A stretch of 64,000 nt of DNA from Streptomyces griseicoloratus (GCF_014534645.1 NZ_JACVQF010000228.1:1-64000), one strand, 5' to 3'. Shown: positions 1 to 11,173, counted from the stretch's first letter. Notes: generated from the letters alone by a model not told the origin. Program-made: numbers and translations.

Positions 1-78
1 ACCGTCTCCGGAGCCACCTACACCAGCACCGGATACCAGCGGTCCCTCCAGTCCGCCCTGGACCGGGCCCGTGGCTGA
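1..78 (+). CDS. FMN-binding domain protein, C-terminal end (partial)
   Basis: The window opens in frame 1 inside a gene that ends at the TGA at 76-78. The last 25 residues contain TVSGATYTST, which resembles the S-G-A-T/S motif of FMN-binding domains (NqrC/RnfG type), where FMN is attached to the threonine through a phosphoester. The following ApbE gene begins 8 bp before this stop, so the two are translationally coupled. ApbE is the enzyme that makes this flavin attachment, which supports the call. The rest of the protein, and whether it has membrane segments, lies outside the window. Confidence 0.72.
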   Translation, partial: TVSGATYTSTGYQRSLQSALDRARG

Positions 79-871
79 GGGGGTGGCCGGGTCCTCGCAG
101 GCTCCCGCCGCGGTGCGGCGTGTGGAGGAGACGATGGGGACCGTCTTCTCCTTCGACGTCCGCGGCGGGGATCCCGATGCCGTTCGTGCGGCGCTCGACG
201 AGGCGGTCGCCGGGCTGCACCGGGCCGACGAGGTGTTCAGCACCTACCGGGAGGACAGTCAGGTCTCCCGGCTGGCCCGGGGCGAGCCGGCCGCCGCCGA
301 GTGCGCCGCGGAGGTCGCCGAGGTGCTGGCGCTCGCGGCCGAGGCGGAGCGGGTGAGCGAGGGCTGGTTCAGCACGTCGTACGCGGGCCGCCTCGACCCG
401 ACCGGGATCGTCAAGGGCTGGGCCGTGGAGCGTGCGGCACGGCGGGTGCTGGCCGCGGGCGCGCTCGGGGTCAGCGTGAACGGTGGCGGGGACGTCCAGC
501 TCCTCGGTGCGCCGGGAGGCGGGCGTCCGTGGCGGGTGGGGGTGTCCGACCCGCTGCGGCCGGGGGGCCTCGCGGCGGTCGTCTCCGCCGCCGGGGCGGA
601 CGAGCTGGCCGTCGCGACGTCCGGCACCGCCGAGCGGGGGGCGCACATCGTCGATCCGCGCACGGGTCGCTCCGCGGTGACCGACCTGGTGGCCGTGACC
701 GTGGTGGCGCCGCGGCTGACCTGGGCGGACTGCTGGGCGACGGCGGCGTTCGCGATGGGGTCGCGGGAGGGGCTGCGGTGGCTGGAGTCCCTGGACGGGG
801 TGGAGGCGCTGTTGGTTACTGCGGGGGACGAGGTGCGGTGCACGGGGGGTCTGGCGGGGTGGCTGGGGTGA
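71..871 (+). CDS. apbE: FAD:protein FMN transferase (ApbE family)
   Basis: ApbE transfers FMN from FAD to a threonine of the S/T-G-A-S/T motif in FMN-binding proteins. The 266-residue protein has the family landmarks in order: ETMGTVFSFDV near the N-terminus, YREDSQVSRL, DPTGIVKGWAVE, the glycine-rich SVNGGGDVQLLG, ATSGTAERGAHIVDPRTG, and WADCWATAAFAMG, whose Asp and Thr belong to the Mg site. It starts at a GTG overlapping the stop of the upstream FMN-binding gene, so the modifying enzyme and its likely substrate are made together. No signal peptide is evident, so the enzyme would act in the cytoplasm before or during export of the partner, or on its cytoplasmic face. Confidence 0.9.
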   Translation: MAEGVAGSSQAPAAVRRVEETMGTVFSFDVRGGDPDAVRAALDEAVAGLHRADEVFSTYREDSQVSRLARGEPAAAECAAEVAEVLALAAEAERVSEGWFSTSYAGRLDPTGIVKGWAVERAARRVLAAGALGVSVNGGGDVQLLGAPGGGRPWRVGVSDPLRPGGLAAVVSAAGADELAVATSGTAERGAHIVDPRTGRSAVTDLVAVTVVAPRLTWADCWATAAFAMGSREGLRWLESLDGVEALLVTAGDEVRCTGGLAGWLG

Positions 872-935
872 GCGCCGTTTCCTGGTGACCGGCGCCGCTG
901 CTGGGGTACCGGCGTTCCACTCGCCCGCGTTGGCG

Positions 936-1145
936 GGGTGCCTCCCCCGCTCTCGGCTTCGCTCGAGCGGGGGGACCCCCATCGCCCACCCGTGCCGCCC
1001 TGGGGGTACCTCCCAGGCCGTTCAGGCACTGGGGGAGGCACGACTGCCCGCAGCTGCGGGGCCGTTGGGGCCGGCCACGCTGCAACGCGTCAGGGGCGCG
1101 GGGAACTGCGCGAACGGCCGCCGGGCACCCGTACCCGCCGACGGC
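936..1145. repeat. Streptomyces-type intergenic repeat with nested inverted repeats
   Basis: The gap between apbE and argR holds sequence that I recognise as a dispersed intergenic element of Streptomyces genomes. It contains GTGCCTCCCC and GGGGAGGCAC as distant arms (939-948 and 1033-1042), an inner CCCCCGCTC/GAGCGGGGG hairpin (about 944-974), a CCTGGGGG-TACC-TCCCAGG palindrome (about 998-1017), and then the stretch around 1051-1115 that includes GGGGCGCGGGGAACTGCGCG. No coding frame fits. It may form a structured RNA or end transcription between the converging apbE and argR. Recognition is from memory of the element, not from a search. Confidence 0.65.
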
Positions 1146-1162
1146 ACGAGCCGTCGCGGCGC

Positions 1163-1702
1163 TCAGTGCCCGTTCTGGGCCAACCGCAGCAGATGATCCG
1201 CGAGTGCCTGGCCGCCCGTCGGGTCCCGGCTGATGAGCAGCAGCGTGTCGTCGCCGGCGATCGTCCCCAGGATGTCGTGCAGCTCCGCCTGGTCGATCGC
1301 CGAGGCCAGGAACTGCGCGGCGCCCGGAGGGGTGCGCAGGACCACGAGGTTGGCGGAGGCCTCGGCGGAGATCAGCAGCTCCTGCGACAGCCGCCGCATC
1401 CGCTCCTCCTTCGCCGACTCCCCCAGCGGGGCCCGAGGGGTCCTGAAGCCCCCCTCGCTGGGTACCGCGTAGATCAGGTCGCCGTCGTTGTTGCGGATCT
1501 TCACCGCGTTCAGCTCGTCGAGGTCGCGCGAGAGCGTCGCCTGGGTGACGGTCAGCCCGTCGTCGGCGAGCAGCTTCGCCAGCTGGCTCTGCGAGCGGAC
1601 CGCCTGCCGGTTGAGGATGTCCACGATCCGGCGGTGGCGTGCGGTGCGGGTCTGCGGTACGGCAGGCCCTGCGGTCTGCTCGTGGTCCTGCGCCTGGCTC
1701 AT
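1163..1702 (-). CDS. argR: Arginine repressor ArgR
   Basis: ArgR is an arginine-dependent hexameric regulator that binds ARG boxes and represses arginine biosynthesis. The 179-residue protein has an N-terminal winged helix ([12 protein letters not shown] to [13 protein letters not shown], about residues 20-65) and the C-terminal arginine-binding, oligomerisation domain with the [12 protein letters not shown] segment. I chose the ATG at 1702 (MSQAQDHEQ), 7 bp after the argD stop; an upstream in-frame ATG at 1735 lies inside argD and would add 11 residues. It is the last gene of the arg operon, so the repressor is made from the operon it controls. Confidence 0.95.
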   Translation of the reverse strand: MSQAQDHEQTAGPAVPQTRTARHRRIVDILNRQAVRSQSQLAKLLADDGLTVTQATLSRDLDELNAVKIRNNDGDLIYAVPSEGGFRTPRAPLGESAKEERMRRLSQELLISAEASANLVVLRTPPGAAQFLASAIDQAELHDILGTIAGDDTLLLISRDPTGGQALADHLLRLAQNGH

Positions 1703-1709
1703 CGTCGTC

Positions 1710-2915
1710 TCATTCTCCGGATCGTCCGTCCCCATGGGCCGCGTCGGCCTGGTCAAGGATGCCGGGCAGAGCCCCGAGGAAGGCGTCCACCGCGTCGTCA
1801 CCGAGGGTCAGCGGCGGCATCAGCCGTACGACATCGGGTGCGGGCGCGTTCACGAGGATTCCGGCGTCCTGAGCCGCCTGCTGCACCTTGGGCGCGAGCG
1901 GCTCGGTGAGCACGATACCCAGGAGGAGTCCCGCGCCCCGGACGTGGCTGACCAACGGGTGGCCGAGGGCCTCGATCCCGCCGCGCAGTTTCTCGCCCTG
2001 CCGCTTGACGTTGTCCAGCAGTCCCTCGCCGGCGATCGTGTCCAGGACGGCGAGTCCGGCGGCGCAGGCGACCGGGTTGCCGCCGAAGGTCGTGCCGTGC
2101 TGGCCGGGCTGGAGCAGTTCCGCGGCCCGGCCGAAGGCGACGGTGGCGCCCAGCGGCAGCCCGCCGCCGAGCCCCTTGGCGAGGGTGACGACGTCGGGCA
2201 GGACGCCCTCGTGGGCCTGGTACTCGAACCAGTGCCCGGTCCGGCCGATGCCGGTCTGCACCTCGTCCAGCACCAGCAGGGCACCGGTGGCGGCGGTGAT
2301 GGCACGCGCCGCCTTGAGGTACCCGGCGGGCGGCACGACGACCCCGTTCTCGCCCTGGATCGGCTCGATGACGACCAGGGCCGTCTCCTCGGTGACCGCC
2401 GCGGCCAGGGCCTGGGCGTCGCCGTAGGGCACGTGCGTGACGTCGCCGGGCAGCGGCAGGAACGGCTGCTGCTTGCCGGGCTGGCCGGTCAGCGCCAGGG
2501 CTCCCATGGTGCGGCCGTGGAAGCCGCCCTGCGTGGCGACCATGTGCGTCCGCCCGGTCAGCCGGCCGATCTTGAAGGCGCCCTCGTTGGCCTCCGCGCC
2601 GGAGTTGCAGAAGTAGACCTTGCCGTCGCGGCCGAAGTGCGTGAGGAGCCGTTCGGCGAGCGCGACGGGCGGCTCGGCGATGAACAGGTTGGAGACGTGG
2701 CCGAGCGACGCGATCTGCCGGCTCACGGCCTCGACCACGGCCGGGTGGGCGTGACCGAGCGCGTTGACCGCGATGCCGCCGACGAAGTCCAGGTACTCCT
2801 TGCCGTCGGCGTCCCAGAGCTTCACGCCCTCACCGCGGACCAGCGGGAGCCTCGGGGTGCCGTAGTTGTTCATGAGCGCGCTCTGCCACCGCGCGGTCAG
2901 TTCCTGGTTGGTCAT
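1710..2915 (-). CDS. argD: Acetylornithine aminotransferase
   Basis: ArgD converts N-acetylglutamate 5-semialdehyde to N2-acetylornithine with glutamate as amino donor, using PLP. The 401-residue class III aminotransferase shows [15 protein letters not shown] (PLP phosphate region, about 104-118), [13 protein letters not shown] with the cofactor-binding Asp217, and the Schiff-base lysine in [10 protein letters not shown] (Lys247). Length is normal for the family. The ATG overlaps the argB stop as ATGA, so translation is coupled. It lies between argB and argR in the operon. Confidence 0.96.
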   Translation of the reverse strand: MTNQELTARWQSALMNNYGTPRLPLVRGEGVKLWDADGKEYLDFVGGIAVNALGHAHPAVVEAVSRQIASLGHVSNLFIAEPPVALAERLLTHFGRDGKVYFCNSGAEANEGAFKIGRLTGRTHMVATQGGFHGRTMGALALTGQPGKQQPFLPLPGDVTHVPYGDAQALAAAVTEETALVVIEPIQGENGVVVPPAGYLKAARAITAATGALLVLDEVQTGIGRTGHWFEYQAHEGVLPDVVTLAKGLGGGLPLGATVAFGRAAELLQPGQHGTTFGGNPVACAAGLAVLDTIAGEGLLDNVKRQGEKLRGGIEALGHPLVSHVRGAGLLLGIVLTEPLAPKVQQAAQDAGILVNAPAPDVVRLMPPLTLGDDAVDAFLGALPGILDQADAAHGDGRSGE

Positions 2916-3816
2916 ACGGCATCCCCCTCGTTCTCGTCGGGCACGACCATCGTGCCGATGCCCTCGTCGGTGAAGATCTCCAGCAGGATCGAGTGCTGGA
3001 CCCGGCCGTCGATGACGCGGGCGGTGGTCACGCCGTTGCGCACGGCGTGCAGGCAGCCCTCCATCTTCGGGACCATGCCGGAGGACAGCTCCGGCAGCAG
3101 CTTCTCCAGCTGGGAAGCGGTGAGGCGGCTGATCACCTCGTCGGAGTTCGGCCAGTCCTCGTAGAGGCCCTCGACGTCGGTGAGGACCATGAGGGTCTCG
3201 GCGCCCAGTGCCGCAGCGAGTGCCGCAGCCGCCGTATCAGCATTGACGTTGTAGACATGGTGATCGTCCTGGGAGCGGGCGATCGACGAGACGACCGGGA
3301 TGCGGCCGTCGGCGAGCAGCGCCTCGATGGCGCCGGTGTCGATCTCGGTGATCTCGCCCACCCGTCCGATGTCGACGAACTCGCCGTCGATCTCGGGCTG
3401 GTGCTTGGTGGCGGTGATGGTGTGCGCGTCCTCGCCCGTCAGCCCCACGGCCAGCGGTCCGTGCTGGTTGAGCAGCCCGACCAGCTCGCGCTGCACCTGC
3501 CCGGCCAGCACCATGCGTACGACGTCCATGGCGTCCTCTGTGGTGACGCGCAGGCCGGCCTTGAACTCGCTGACGATGCCGTGCCTGTCGAGGGCGGCGC
3601 TGATCTGCGGTCCGCCGCCGTGCACGACGACCGGCTTGAGGCCGGCGTGGTGGAGGAAGACGACGTCCTGCGCGAACGCGGCCTTCAGGTCCTCGTCGAC
3701 CATGGCGTTGCCGCCGAACTTGATGACGACCGTCTTGCCGTTGTGCCGGACGAGCCACGGCAGCGCCTCGATGAGGGTCTGCGCCTTGGGCAGGGCGGTG
3801 TGCTTACGCGTAGTGC

Positions 3817-3820
<4 letters not shown>
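2912..3820 (-). CDS. argB: Acetylglutamate kinase
   Basis: ArgB phosphorylates N-acetylglutamate, the second committed step of arginine synthesis and often its feedback-controlled point. The 302-residue amino-acid-kinase-fold protein has VIKFGGNAM (phosphate loop, about 31-39), VVHGGGPQI (glycine loop), and [14 protein letters not shown] for acetylglutamate and ATP binding, followed by LTDVEGL. Start and stop overlap argJ and argD by four bases each, showing tight operon coupling. Confidence 0.96.
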
Positions 3821-6053
<2,233 letters not shown>

Positions 6054-6201
6054 GACCGGCGGGTGCTCGGCCTCGGGTCGGAGGACGCCTCACCCGGCGG
6101 ACGGAGACGGACCCGCCTCCCGGGGGACGTCCGGGAAGCGGGCGACCAGGACGATCGAGGTGTCCGTGAATCCCGGACCCCTCATCGATGGGAGCCCTGT
6201 C

Positions 6202-6753
6202 GTGCTGAAGCACACCCTGCGCGCCGCCGCCGTTCTCGCGCTCGTCGCCGCGGTCGCGGTCCCGGCCGCCGCATCGACGCCCGTACCGCCCGAGACGACC
6301 GCACCGCCCAGGTCCGCCGCGGCCTCGCTCCAGGGGACGGCGCGGCTCGGCTACCCGGTCGCCGAGGAGGAGGTCCGGGTGAGCGTCGACGCCCATGCCG
6401 CCTACGGCCCGGGCAGCTTCCCCGTCCGCTCCTGGGGCACCTTCCGCATCTCCCACGTCGTGGGCGGCCGGGATCACTGGGGCGACTTCGAGGTGGACTG
6501 CCTCACCACCGGCGGTCCCACCGCCACGGTGACCGGCCGGCTCGTCCGCACGAGCCCCGGCCATGTCTGGCGCACGGAGCTGGAGCCGCACACCCGCATG
6601 GGTGTGAGCTTCCACGTCCCCCCGGGCGGCACCGCCCGCGTCGGCCTGTCCGGAGCGACGGCCAAGGGGGAACCGCTGCTGACCAGGTGCATGGCACCGG
6701 CCGCCGACATGGAGGTGGTCGACGGCCGCTACAGCCTGCGGGCGGCACGCTAG
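6202..6753 (+). CDS. Secreted protein of unknown function
   Basis: I do not recognise the family. The 183-residue product starts with a classical signal peptide (LKHTLRAAAVLALVAAVAVPAAA, cleavage expected after AAA near residue 24), followed by a short Pro/Thr linker and a mature domain of about 145 residues rich in short beta-type segments. Two cysteines (in EVDCLTT and LTRCMAP) could form a disulphide outside the cell. I chose the GTG at 6202 because GGGAG lies 7 nt upstream and it places the signal peptide at the N-terminus; an upstream ATG at 6046 would lie in the argC promoter. It is divergent from argC. Confidence 0.75.
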   Translation: MLKHTLRAAAVLALVAAVAVPAAASTPVPPETTAPPRSAAASLQGTARLGYPVAEEEVRVSVDAHAAYGPGSFPVRSWGTFRISHVVGGRDHWGDFEVDCLTTGGPTATVTGRLVRTSPGHVWRTELEPHTRMGVSFHVPPGGTARVGLSGATAKGEPLLTRCMAPAADMEVVDGRYSLRAAR

Positions 6754-6823
6754 GCCGTGTCCGCCCGGCGCAGCGGTGGGCCGCCGTCCCCACGGGGGTG
6801 GAACGGAGGCCCACCGCACCGCG

Positions 6824-9298
6824 CTATCCCTGCCTGATCCTCATGAACGTCACGGAGTTCGCCGGGAAGGTGTACGTGAATTCCGGTGCCACCCCCCGGA
6901 AGGTGGACGTCACCGGGGTGACCGGCGTGTCCGTCTCGGTGTTCACCGCGTCCTGGTCGGCGGCCAGCGTGGTGACCCGGGCGCTGGAGGCGACCTTGGC
7001 GCCGCCGAGGTCGACGGCCGTGCGCGCGGCCCGGTCCTGGGCGTTGACGACCTTGACGATCAGCTCGCCGGTGCGCGCGTCCTCGGTGACGATCTGGCGG
7101 AAGGGCTCGGCCGGCTTGTCGTCGGTGAAGCTGCCCCACTCCTGGCCGTCGAGGTAGAGGGTGACCTGGCGGCCCCGCACCTTGATGTCGATGTCGTAGG
7201 CGCGGCCCGTCTCGATCGAGCCGGCCTTGGTCAGCAGCGTCGACTTGGCGCCGTCCGAGGCCTGCTCGACGGCGGACTGGGTGTTGTTCCAGCCGCCCAG
7301 GTTCCACCAGTAGTAGTTGCCGGTGTCCTTGACGCCGAAGGCGATCAGGAAGCCCTCCTTGCCGGACTTCTTGGTGGCCTTCACGTGCAGGTCGTAGTCC
7401 TTCCAGGCCGGGTCGCCGGCCGTGACCATGGTGTTCTCGGCGGCGGCGTCGGTCTGGACGTACTGGCCGTCCTGGACGGTCCAGGAGCCGGCCCCGGAGT
7501 GCGTCCACTTCGAGGCGTCACCGGAGAAGTCGTCGGTCAGCAGCGCCGTCCCGTCCGCCGAGGTGACCCTCACGTCGTCGTACGCCGCGCTGGTCGCCCA
7601 CGTGGACAGGCCGACGGCGCCGGTGATGGGGCCGCTGACGTCCGGGGTGCCGGTGGCCTTCGACGGGACGACCCGGTCGCCGGTGTTGTTCATGAACAGC
7701 TTCTGGACCTCGTAGTTGGCCGAGTTCCAGGAGGCGCGGTTGTTGAACCAGATCAGGTCCGGCCGCCACTGCACGTAGTCCTCGTTGGCGAGCAGCGGGG
7801 CGTAGGAGGCGAGCTTGACGACGTCCGCGTTGCGCTCCAGGCCGGTCATGTACGCGGCCTCGGACAGGGCGTTCTTCCAGGCGTTGCCCTGGGAGGCGTA
7901 CTCGCCGAGGAAGACCTTGGGGCCCTTGCGGTCGTAGGAGTCGTAGCGGTCGTTGTTCTGCAGGAACCACTGCGGGCTGTTGTAGTAGTGCTCGTCGACC
8001 ATGTCGACCTTGCCCTCGCGGCCCAGCTGCCAGGCGGTGTCGAAGGTCGTGCCGGAGTCGTCCGGGCCGGAGTTGGAGATCACGGTGATGTCCGGGTACT
8101 TCGCCTCGATGGCGGCCCGGAACTGCTGGAAGCGGGCGAAGAACTCCCTCGGGAGGTTCTCCTCGTTGCCGACCCCGATGTGGGTGAGGCCGAAGGGCTT
8201 GCTGTGGCCCATCTCGGCGCGGACCTTGCCCCACTTCGAGGTGGCCGGGCCGTTGGCGAACTCGATGAGGTCCAGGGTGTCCTGGATGTGCCGCTTCAGC
8301 AGCGCCTCGTCGTCGACGGCCTTGTTCTGGCCGCAGCCGGTCACCAGGGCGGGGACGACGGGCAGCGGCATGGCGCCGATGTCCTCGGCGAAGCGGAAGT
8401 ACTCGTAGTAGCCGAGGCCGTAGCTCTGGTTGTAGCCCCAGAAGTTGGCGTTGGTGGCGCGCTCCTCGACCGGGCCGATGGTGTCCTTCCACTGGTAGGC
8501 CCGCTTGCGCTGCCAGCCGGATGCCTCGCTGTAGTCCTCCATGGAGCCGGTGTTGACCAGGCAGCCGCCGGGGAAGCGCAGGAAGCCCGGGTTGAGCGCC
8601 TCGATCTTCTCGGCGAGGTCCTTGCGCAGGCCGTTCGGCTGGTTCTTGTAGGTCTCGCGCGGGAACAGCGACACCATGTCGAGCGCCACGGGCGCGGTGG
8701 TGGCGACGGCGAGGCGGCCGCGGTTGCTGGTCCGGGTCGCGGTGAAGGTGGCGGTGTACTTGCGCCAGCCGCCCTTCGCGGCGACCTGGCGGACGTTCGC
8801 CAGGGTGCCCGCGGCGTCCTTGAGGGTGACGGTGAGGGTGGTGCCGCTCTCGGCGCGGGCCCACACCGAGAAGTCGTACCGCTTGCCCTTCTCGACGCGG
8901 ACGCCGGTGTTGTAACCGGCGTTCGTGACGGACGAACCGGCCCCCAGCGAGAGGTAGTTGCGGTTGCGTTCGTTGAGCCGTCCGCCGTCGTTCACGACCT
9001 CGGCGGTGCCGTCGGCCGTCCAGGCGGTGAGCGGGGTGTACGAGGAGTTGTCGGCGGTGGAGTACTCGAAGGACCTGTTCTGCACCAGCTCGGCGTACAG
9101 GCCGCCGTCGGCGGCCCGGTTGATGTCCTCGAAGAAGACGCCGTACATGGTGTCGTCGATCGCGGCTCCGCGCGCGGCCGGGTCGAGGGTGATCGCGTAG
9201 TCGGTGACGGCCTCCGCTTGCGCGGGCGTCGGCAGCAGGGCCGAGGCCGTCAGAAGGGCGGTGACGCCGAGACCGAGTCTCAGGCGGGTGCGTGACAT
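6824..9298 (-). CDS. Secreted alpha-L-arabinofuranosidase (GH51) with C-terminal sugar-binding-like domain
   Basis: The enzyme should release terminal L-arabinofuranose from arabinoxylan or arabinan outside the cell. The 824-residue protein has a Sec signal peptide (MSRTRLRLGLG to PAQA), a beta-sandwich carbohydrate-binding-like region (about 90-200), the GH51 barrel with the acid/base Glu in IGVGNEEN and the nucleophile Glu in VFLGEYASQ, an inserted laminin-G/concanavalin-like module around 560-720 (DDFSGDASKWTHSG), and the C-terminal beta domain. The ATG at 9298 has GGAG 8 nt upstream. Most intracellular GH51 enzymes are about 500 residues, so the signal peptide and extra module mark it as a secreted plant-polymer hydrolase. 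Confidence 0.9.
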   Translation of the reverse strand: MSRTRLRLGLGVTALLTASALLPTPAQAEAVTDYAITLDPAARGAAIDDTMYGVFFEDINRAADGGLYAELVQNRSFEYSTADNSSYTPLTAWTADGTAEVVNDGGRLNERNRNYLSLGAGSSVTNAGYNTGVRVEKGKRYDFSVWARAESGTTLTVTLKDAAGTLANVRQVAAKGGWRKYTATFTATRTSNRGRLAVATTAPVALDMVSLFPRETYKNQPNGLRKDLAEKIEALNPGFLRFPGGCLVNTGSMEDYSEASGWQRKRAYQWKDTIGPVEERATNANFWGYNQSYGLGYYEYFRFAEDIGAMPLPVVPALVTGCGQNKAVDDEALLKRHIQDTLDLIEFANGPATSKWGKVRAEMGHSKPFGLTHIGVGNEENLPREFFARFQQFRAAIEAKYPDITVISNSGPDDSGTTFDTAWQLGREGKVDMVDEHYYNSPQWFLQNNDRYDSYDRKGPKVFLGEYASQGNAWKNALSEAAYMTGLERNADVVKLASYAPLLANEDYVQWRPDLIWFNNRASWNSANYEVQKLFMNNTGDRVVPSKATGTPDVSGPITGAVGLSTWATSAAYDDVRVTSADGTALLTDDFSGDASKWTHSGAGSWTVQDGQYVQTDAAAENTMVTAGDPAWKDYDLHVKATKKSGKEGFLIAFGVKDTGNYYWWNLGGWNNTQSAVEQASDGAKSTLLTKAGSIETGRAYDIDIKVRGRQVTLYLDGQEWGSFTDDKPAEPFRQIVTEDARTGELIVKVVNAQDRAARTAVDLGGAKVASSARVTTLAADQDAVNTETDTPVTPVTSTFRGVAPEFTYTFPANSVTFMRIRQG

Positions 9299-9322
9299 GG
9301 ATACTCCGCGGCTCTTACGGTC

Positions 9323-9357
9323 GTTCGAAATATCGGACATTGATCAGCACTTCGAAC
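9323..9357. promoter_or_regulatory. Inverted repeat upstream of the arabinofuranosidase gene
   Basis: GTTCGAA (9323-9329) and TTCGAAC (9351-9357) are perfect inverted arms around a 21-bp centre, 25 bp upstream of the GH51 start codon in the divergent region with the DUF6314 gene. The position suits an operator for a sugar-responsive repressor. The site type is an inference; no regulator gene lies next to it. Confidence 0.45.
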
Positions 9358-9437
9358 GGCAAGATAGGGAGGGGGTGCAAGCGCGTCAATGGGTCGCGCA
9401 GCAACCAACGGGTCGCGGGACGGAAAGCGGGCGGGAA

Positions 9438-9914
9438 ATGGGCGAGTTGTGGCCGGTGCCGGACGTGCTGGCGTATCTCGCGGGGCGGTGGCGCACCGAG
9501 CGGTCCGTGCGGGATCTGGCGAGCGGCGACGAGGGCCGCTTCGAGGGGACCACCGTGTTCGAGGCGTCGGCGGGCGGGGGGCTGCTGAGCCGGGAGTCCG
9601 GCGCCTTCACCTGGCACGGCGTGACCCGTCCCGCCGAGCGGACGCTGCGCTTCGAGCCGGGCGCCACGCCGGCCGCGGCCGACGTGCGCTTCGCGGACGG
9701 CCGCCCGTTCCACGCCCTGGACCTGTCCTCGGGGCACCACGTGGCCGACCACCCTTGCGCCGCGGACCTCTACCGCGGCGAGTTCACCGTCCGGGACCGC
9801 GACCACTGGCGGACCGTGTGGCGCGTGCGCGGCCCGGCCAAGGACCTGCTGCTGACCACGGACCTCACCCGCGAGCCCCAGTCCCCGCCCCGCACCGTCC
9901 CGCCCGGCCCGTGA
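9438..9914 (+). CDS. DUF6314 family protein
   Basis: This 158-residue protein matches a small actinobacterial family of unknown function that I know as DUF6314. Recognisable segments are VPDVLAYLAGRWRTERSV, the RFEGTTVFE strand, HDVADHPCAADLYRGEF-like HVADHPCAADLYRG near residue 105, and WRTVWRVRGPAKDLLL at the end. The alternating short strands suggest a single lipocalin-like beta barrel. No signal peptide is present. The ATG at 9438 fits the family N-terminus; upstream in-frame codons fall within the GH51 gene. Ligand and role are unknown. Confidence 0.75.
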   Translation: MGELWPVPDVLAYLAGRWRTERSVRDLASGDEGRFEGTTVFEASAGGGLLSRESGAFTWHGVTRPAERTLRFEPGATPAAADVRFADGRPFHALDLSSGHHVADHPCAADLYRGEFTVRDRDHWRTVWRVRGPAKDLLLTTDLTREPQSPPRTVPPGP

Positions 9915-10044
9915 AGAGGGCCCCGCACGGCACCCTGCGCGTGGGTCCGCAGGACGCACGCGGGCCCGCGTCGCCGGAGCGAGGGCCCGGAGCGAGGAAG
10001 ACGCCACGCGACCGGCTCGCCGGCCGGCGTGCCGGACAGTTCAC

Positions 10045-10620
10045 CTAGGCCGCCCCGTCGAACCGCAGGTTCCAGTGGCCCGCGCGGCCGGTGACGGTGG
10101 TCGTGGACAGGGGGCGGACGTCCAGGTTCCAGTAGGTCGCCGGCGGCGCCTTCAGGGCGTACACCAGCGCGGCCCGGATCACCGAGGGCTCGGCCACGGC
10201 GACGATGCTGCCGTCGGCCTCGCCGGGCCGGGTGTCGAGCCAGCCGCCGACGCGGGTGATGAGGCCCAGCAGTGACTCGCCGCCGTGCGGGGCGGAGCGC
10301 GGGTCGGCGAGCCAGGCGTCCACCGCCTCCGGCTCCCGGGCCATCGCCTCGCCGAGCGTCATGCCGCGCCAGCGGCCCATGTCGCACTCGCGCAGGGCCA
10401 GTTGGACGAGGGGGGCGTAGCCGAGGGCGTCACCGGTGGCGCGGCTGCGGGGCGTGGGCGAGCAGTAGCGCAGTTCGGCCGCCGCGAGGGGCAGCAGCCC
10501 GCCGGCGGCACGCAGCACCTCTTCCCAGCCGGCCCCGTCCAGCGGCCGGTCGTCCTCGAAGCGTTCCGCGAGCAGCGGGGAGCTGCGTGCGGCCGCGACG
10601 AACGTGACCCGAAGCGCCAT
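10045..10620 (-). CDS. Histidine phosphatase-fold protein lacking catalytic histidines
   Basis: The 191-residue protein aligns with the histidine phosphatase (phosphoglycerate mutase-like) fold: CSPTPRSRATGDAL, CDMGRWRG, PHGGESLLGLITRV and VAEPSVIRAAL are in the expected order. The active site is broken, however. The RHG triad near the N-terminus reads AAA (VAAARSS, residues 9-11) and the second catalytic histidine is Glu144 (AVAEPSVIR, usually VSHGGVIR). The PRSRAT arginines and the GES glutamate remain. It is intact and lies upstream of nothing obvious on the same strand, so a binding or scaffolding role is more likely than phosphatase activity. Confidence 0.78.
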   Translation of the reverse strand: MALRVTFVAAARSSPLLAERFEDDRPLDGAGWEEVLRAAGGLLPLAAAELRYCSPTPRSRATGDALGYAPLVQLALRECDMGRWRGMTLGEAMAREPEAVDAWLADPRSAPHGGESLLGLITRVGGWLDTRPGEADGSIVAVAEPSVIRAALVYALKAPPATYWNLDVRPLSTTTVTGRAGHWNLRFDGAA

Positions 10621-10693
10621 GCGGTGATGGTGGGCCGCGGAAGTACGCTGGTCAAGGGGTGTTACCTGTGGGTCACCCTGAGTACGCCGCGGC

Positions 10694-11134
10694 TCACCGG
10701 TCGAAGGCGAGCGCCATCCACTGGTCCGGCCGCTCCAGCGCCGCGAAGCCCAGCTTCTCGTAGACGCCGTGCGCGTCGTGCGTGGCGAGCAGGATGCGCC
10801 GCAGGCCGTACGGCCGCAGGTGCTCGCGCACGGCTCCGACCAGCGCCGTTCCCAGACCCTTGCCCCGCACCGAGGGGTCGACGTACACGTCGCACAGCCA
10901 CGCGAAGGTCGCCCGGTCGGTGACGACCCGGGCGTACGCCACCTGCTCGCCCGTCAGCGCCTCGTACACGCCGAAGTTGAGCGATCCCTCGATCGCCCGG
11001 TCCTGCTTCTCGCGCGGGCGGCCGATCGCCCAGTATGCGTCGCCGGACAGCCAGTGGTGCACGCGTCCGGCGTCGATCCGTTCGGGGTCGGTGGAGATCT
11101 CGTAGCCCTCGGGCAGGCTCGGCGTGTCGGTCAT
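10694..11134 (-). CDS. GNAT family N-acetyltransferase
   Basis: A single-domain 146-residue acetyl-CoA-dependent N-acyltransferase. The acetyl-CoA-binding motif A is VYVDPSVRGKGLGTALV (about 87-103), and the typical C-terminal THDAHGVYEKLGF strand-helix is present. The substrate cannot be inferred. ATG start; 73 bp separate its stop from the degenerate phosphatase gene on the same strand. Confidence 0.88.
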   Translation of the reverse strand: MTDTPSLPEGYEISTDPERIDAGRVHHWLSGDAYWAIGRPREKQDRAIEGSLNFGVYEALTGEQVAYARVVTDRATFAWLCDVYVDPSVRGKGLGTALVGAVREHLRPYGLRRILLATHDAHGVYEKLGFAALERPDQWMALAFDR

Positions 11135-11173
11135 GCCCGGATGCTCGCAGGCCGGGGGGCCGGCGTCGACCGT

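Noticed and set aside
1735-1801. Upstream argR start codons
   Set aside because: They lie inside argD and add sequence outside the ArgR family; the ATG at 1702 fits the known Streptomyces N-terminus.
9323-9357. GTTCGAA considered as a tRNA T-loop
   Set aside because: No surrounding cloverleaf or acceptor stem; it is one arm of an inverted repeat. The TTCGAA at 56312-56317 was rejected for the same reason.
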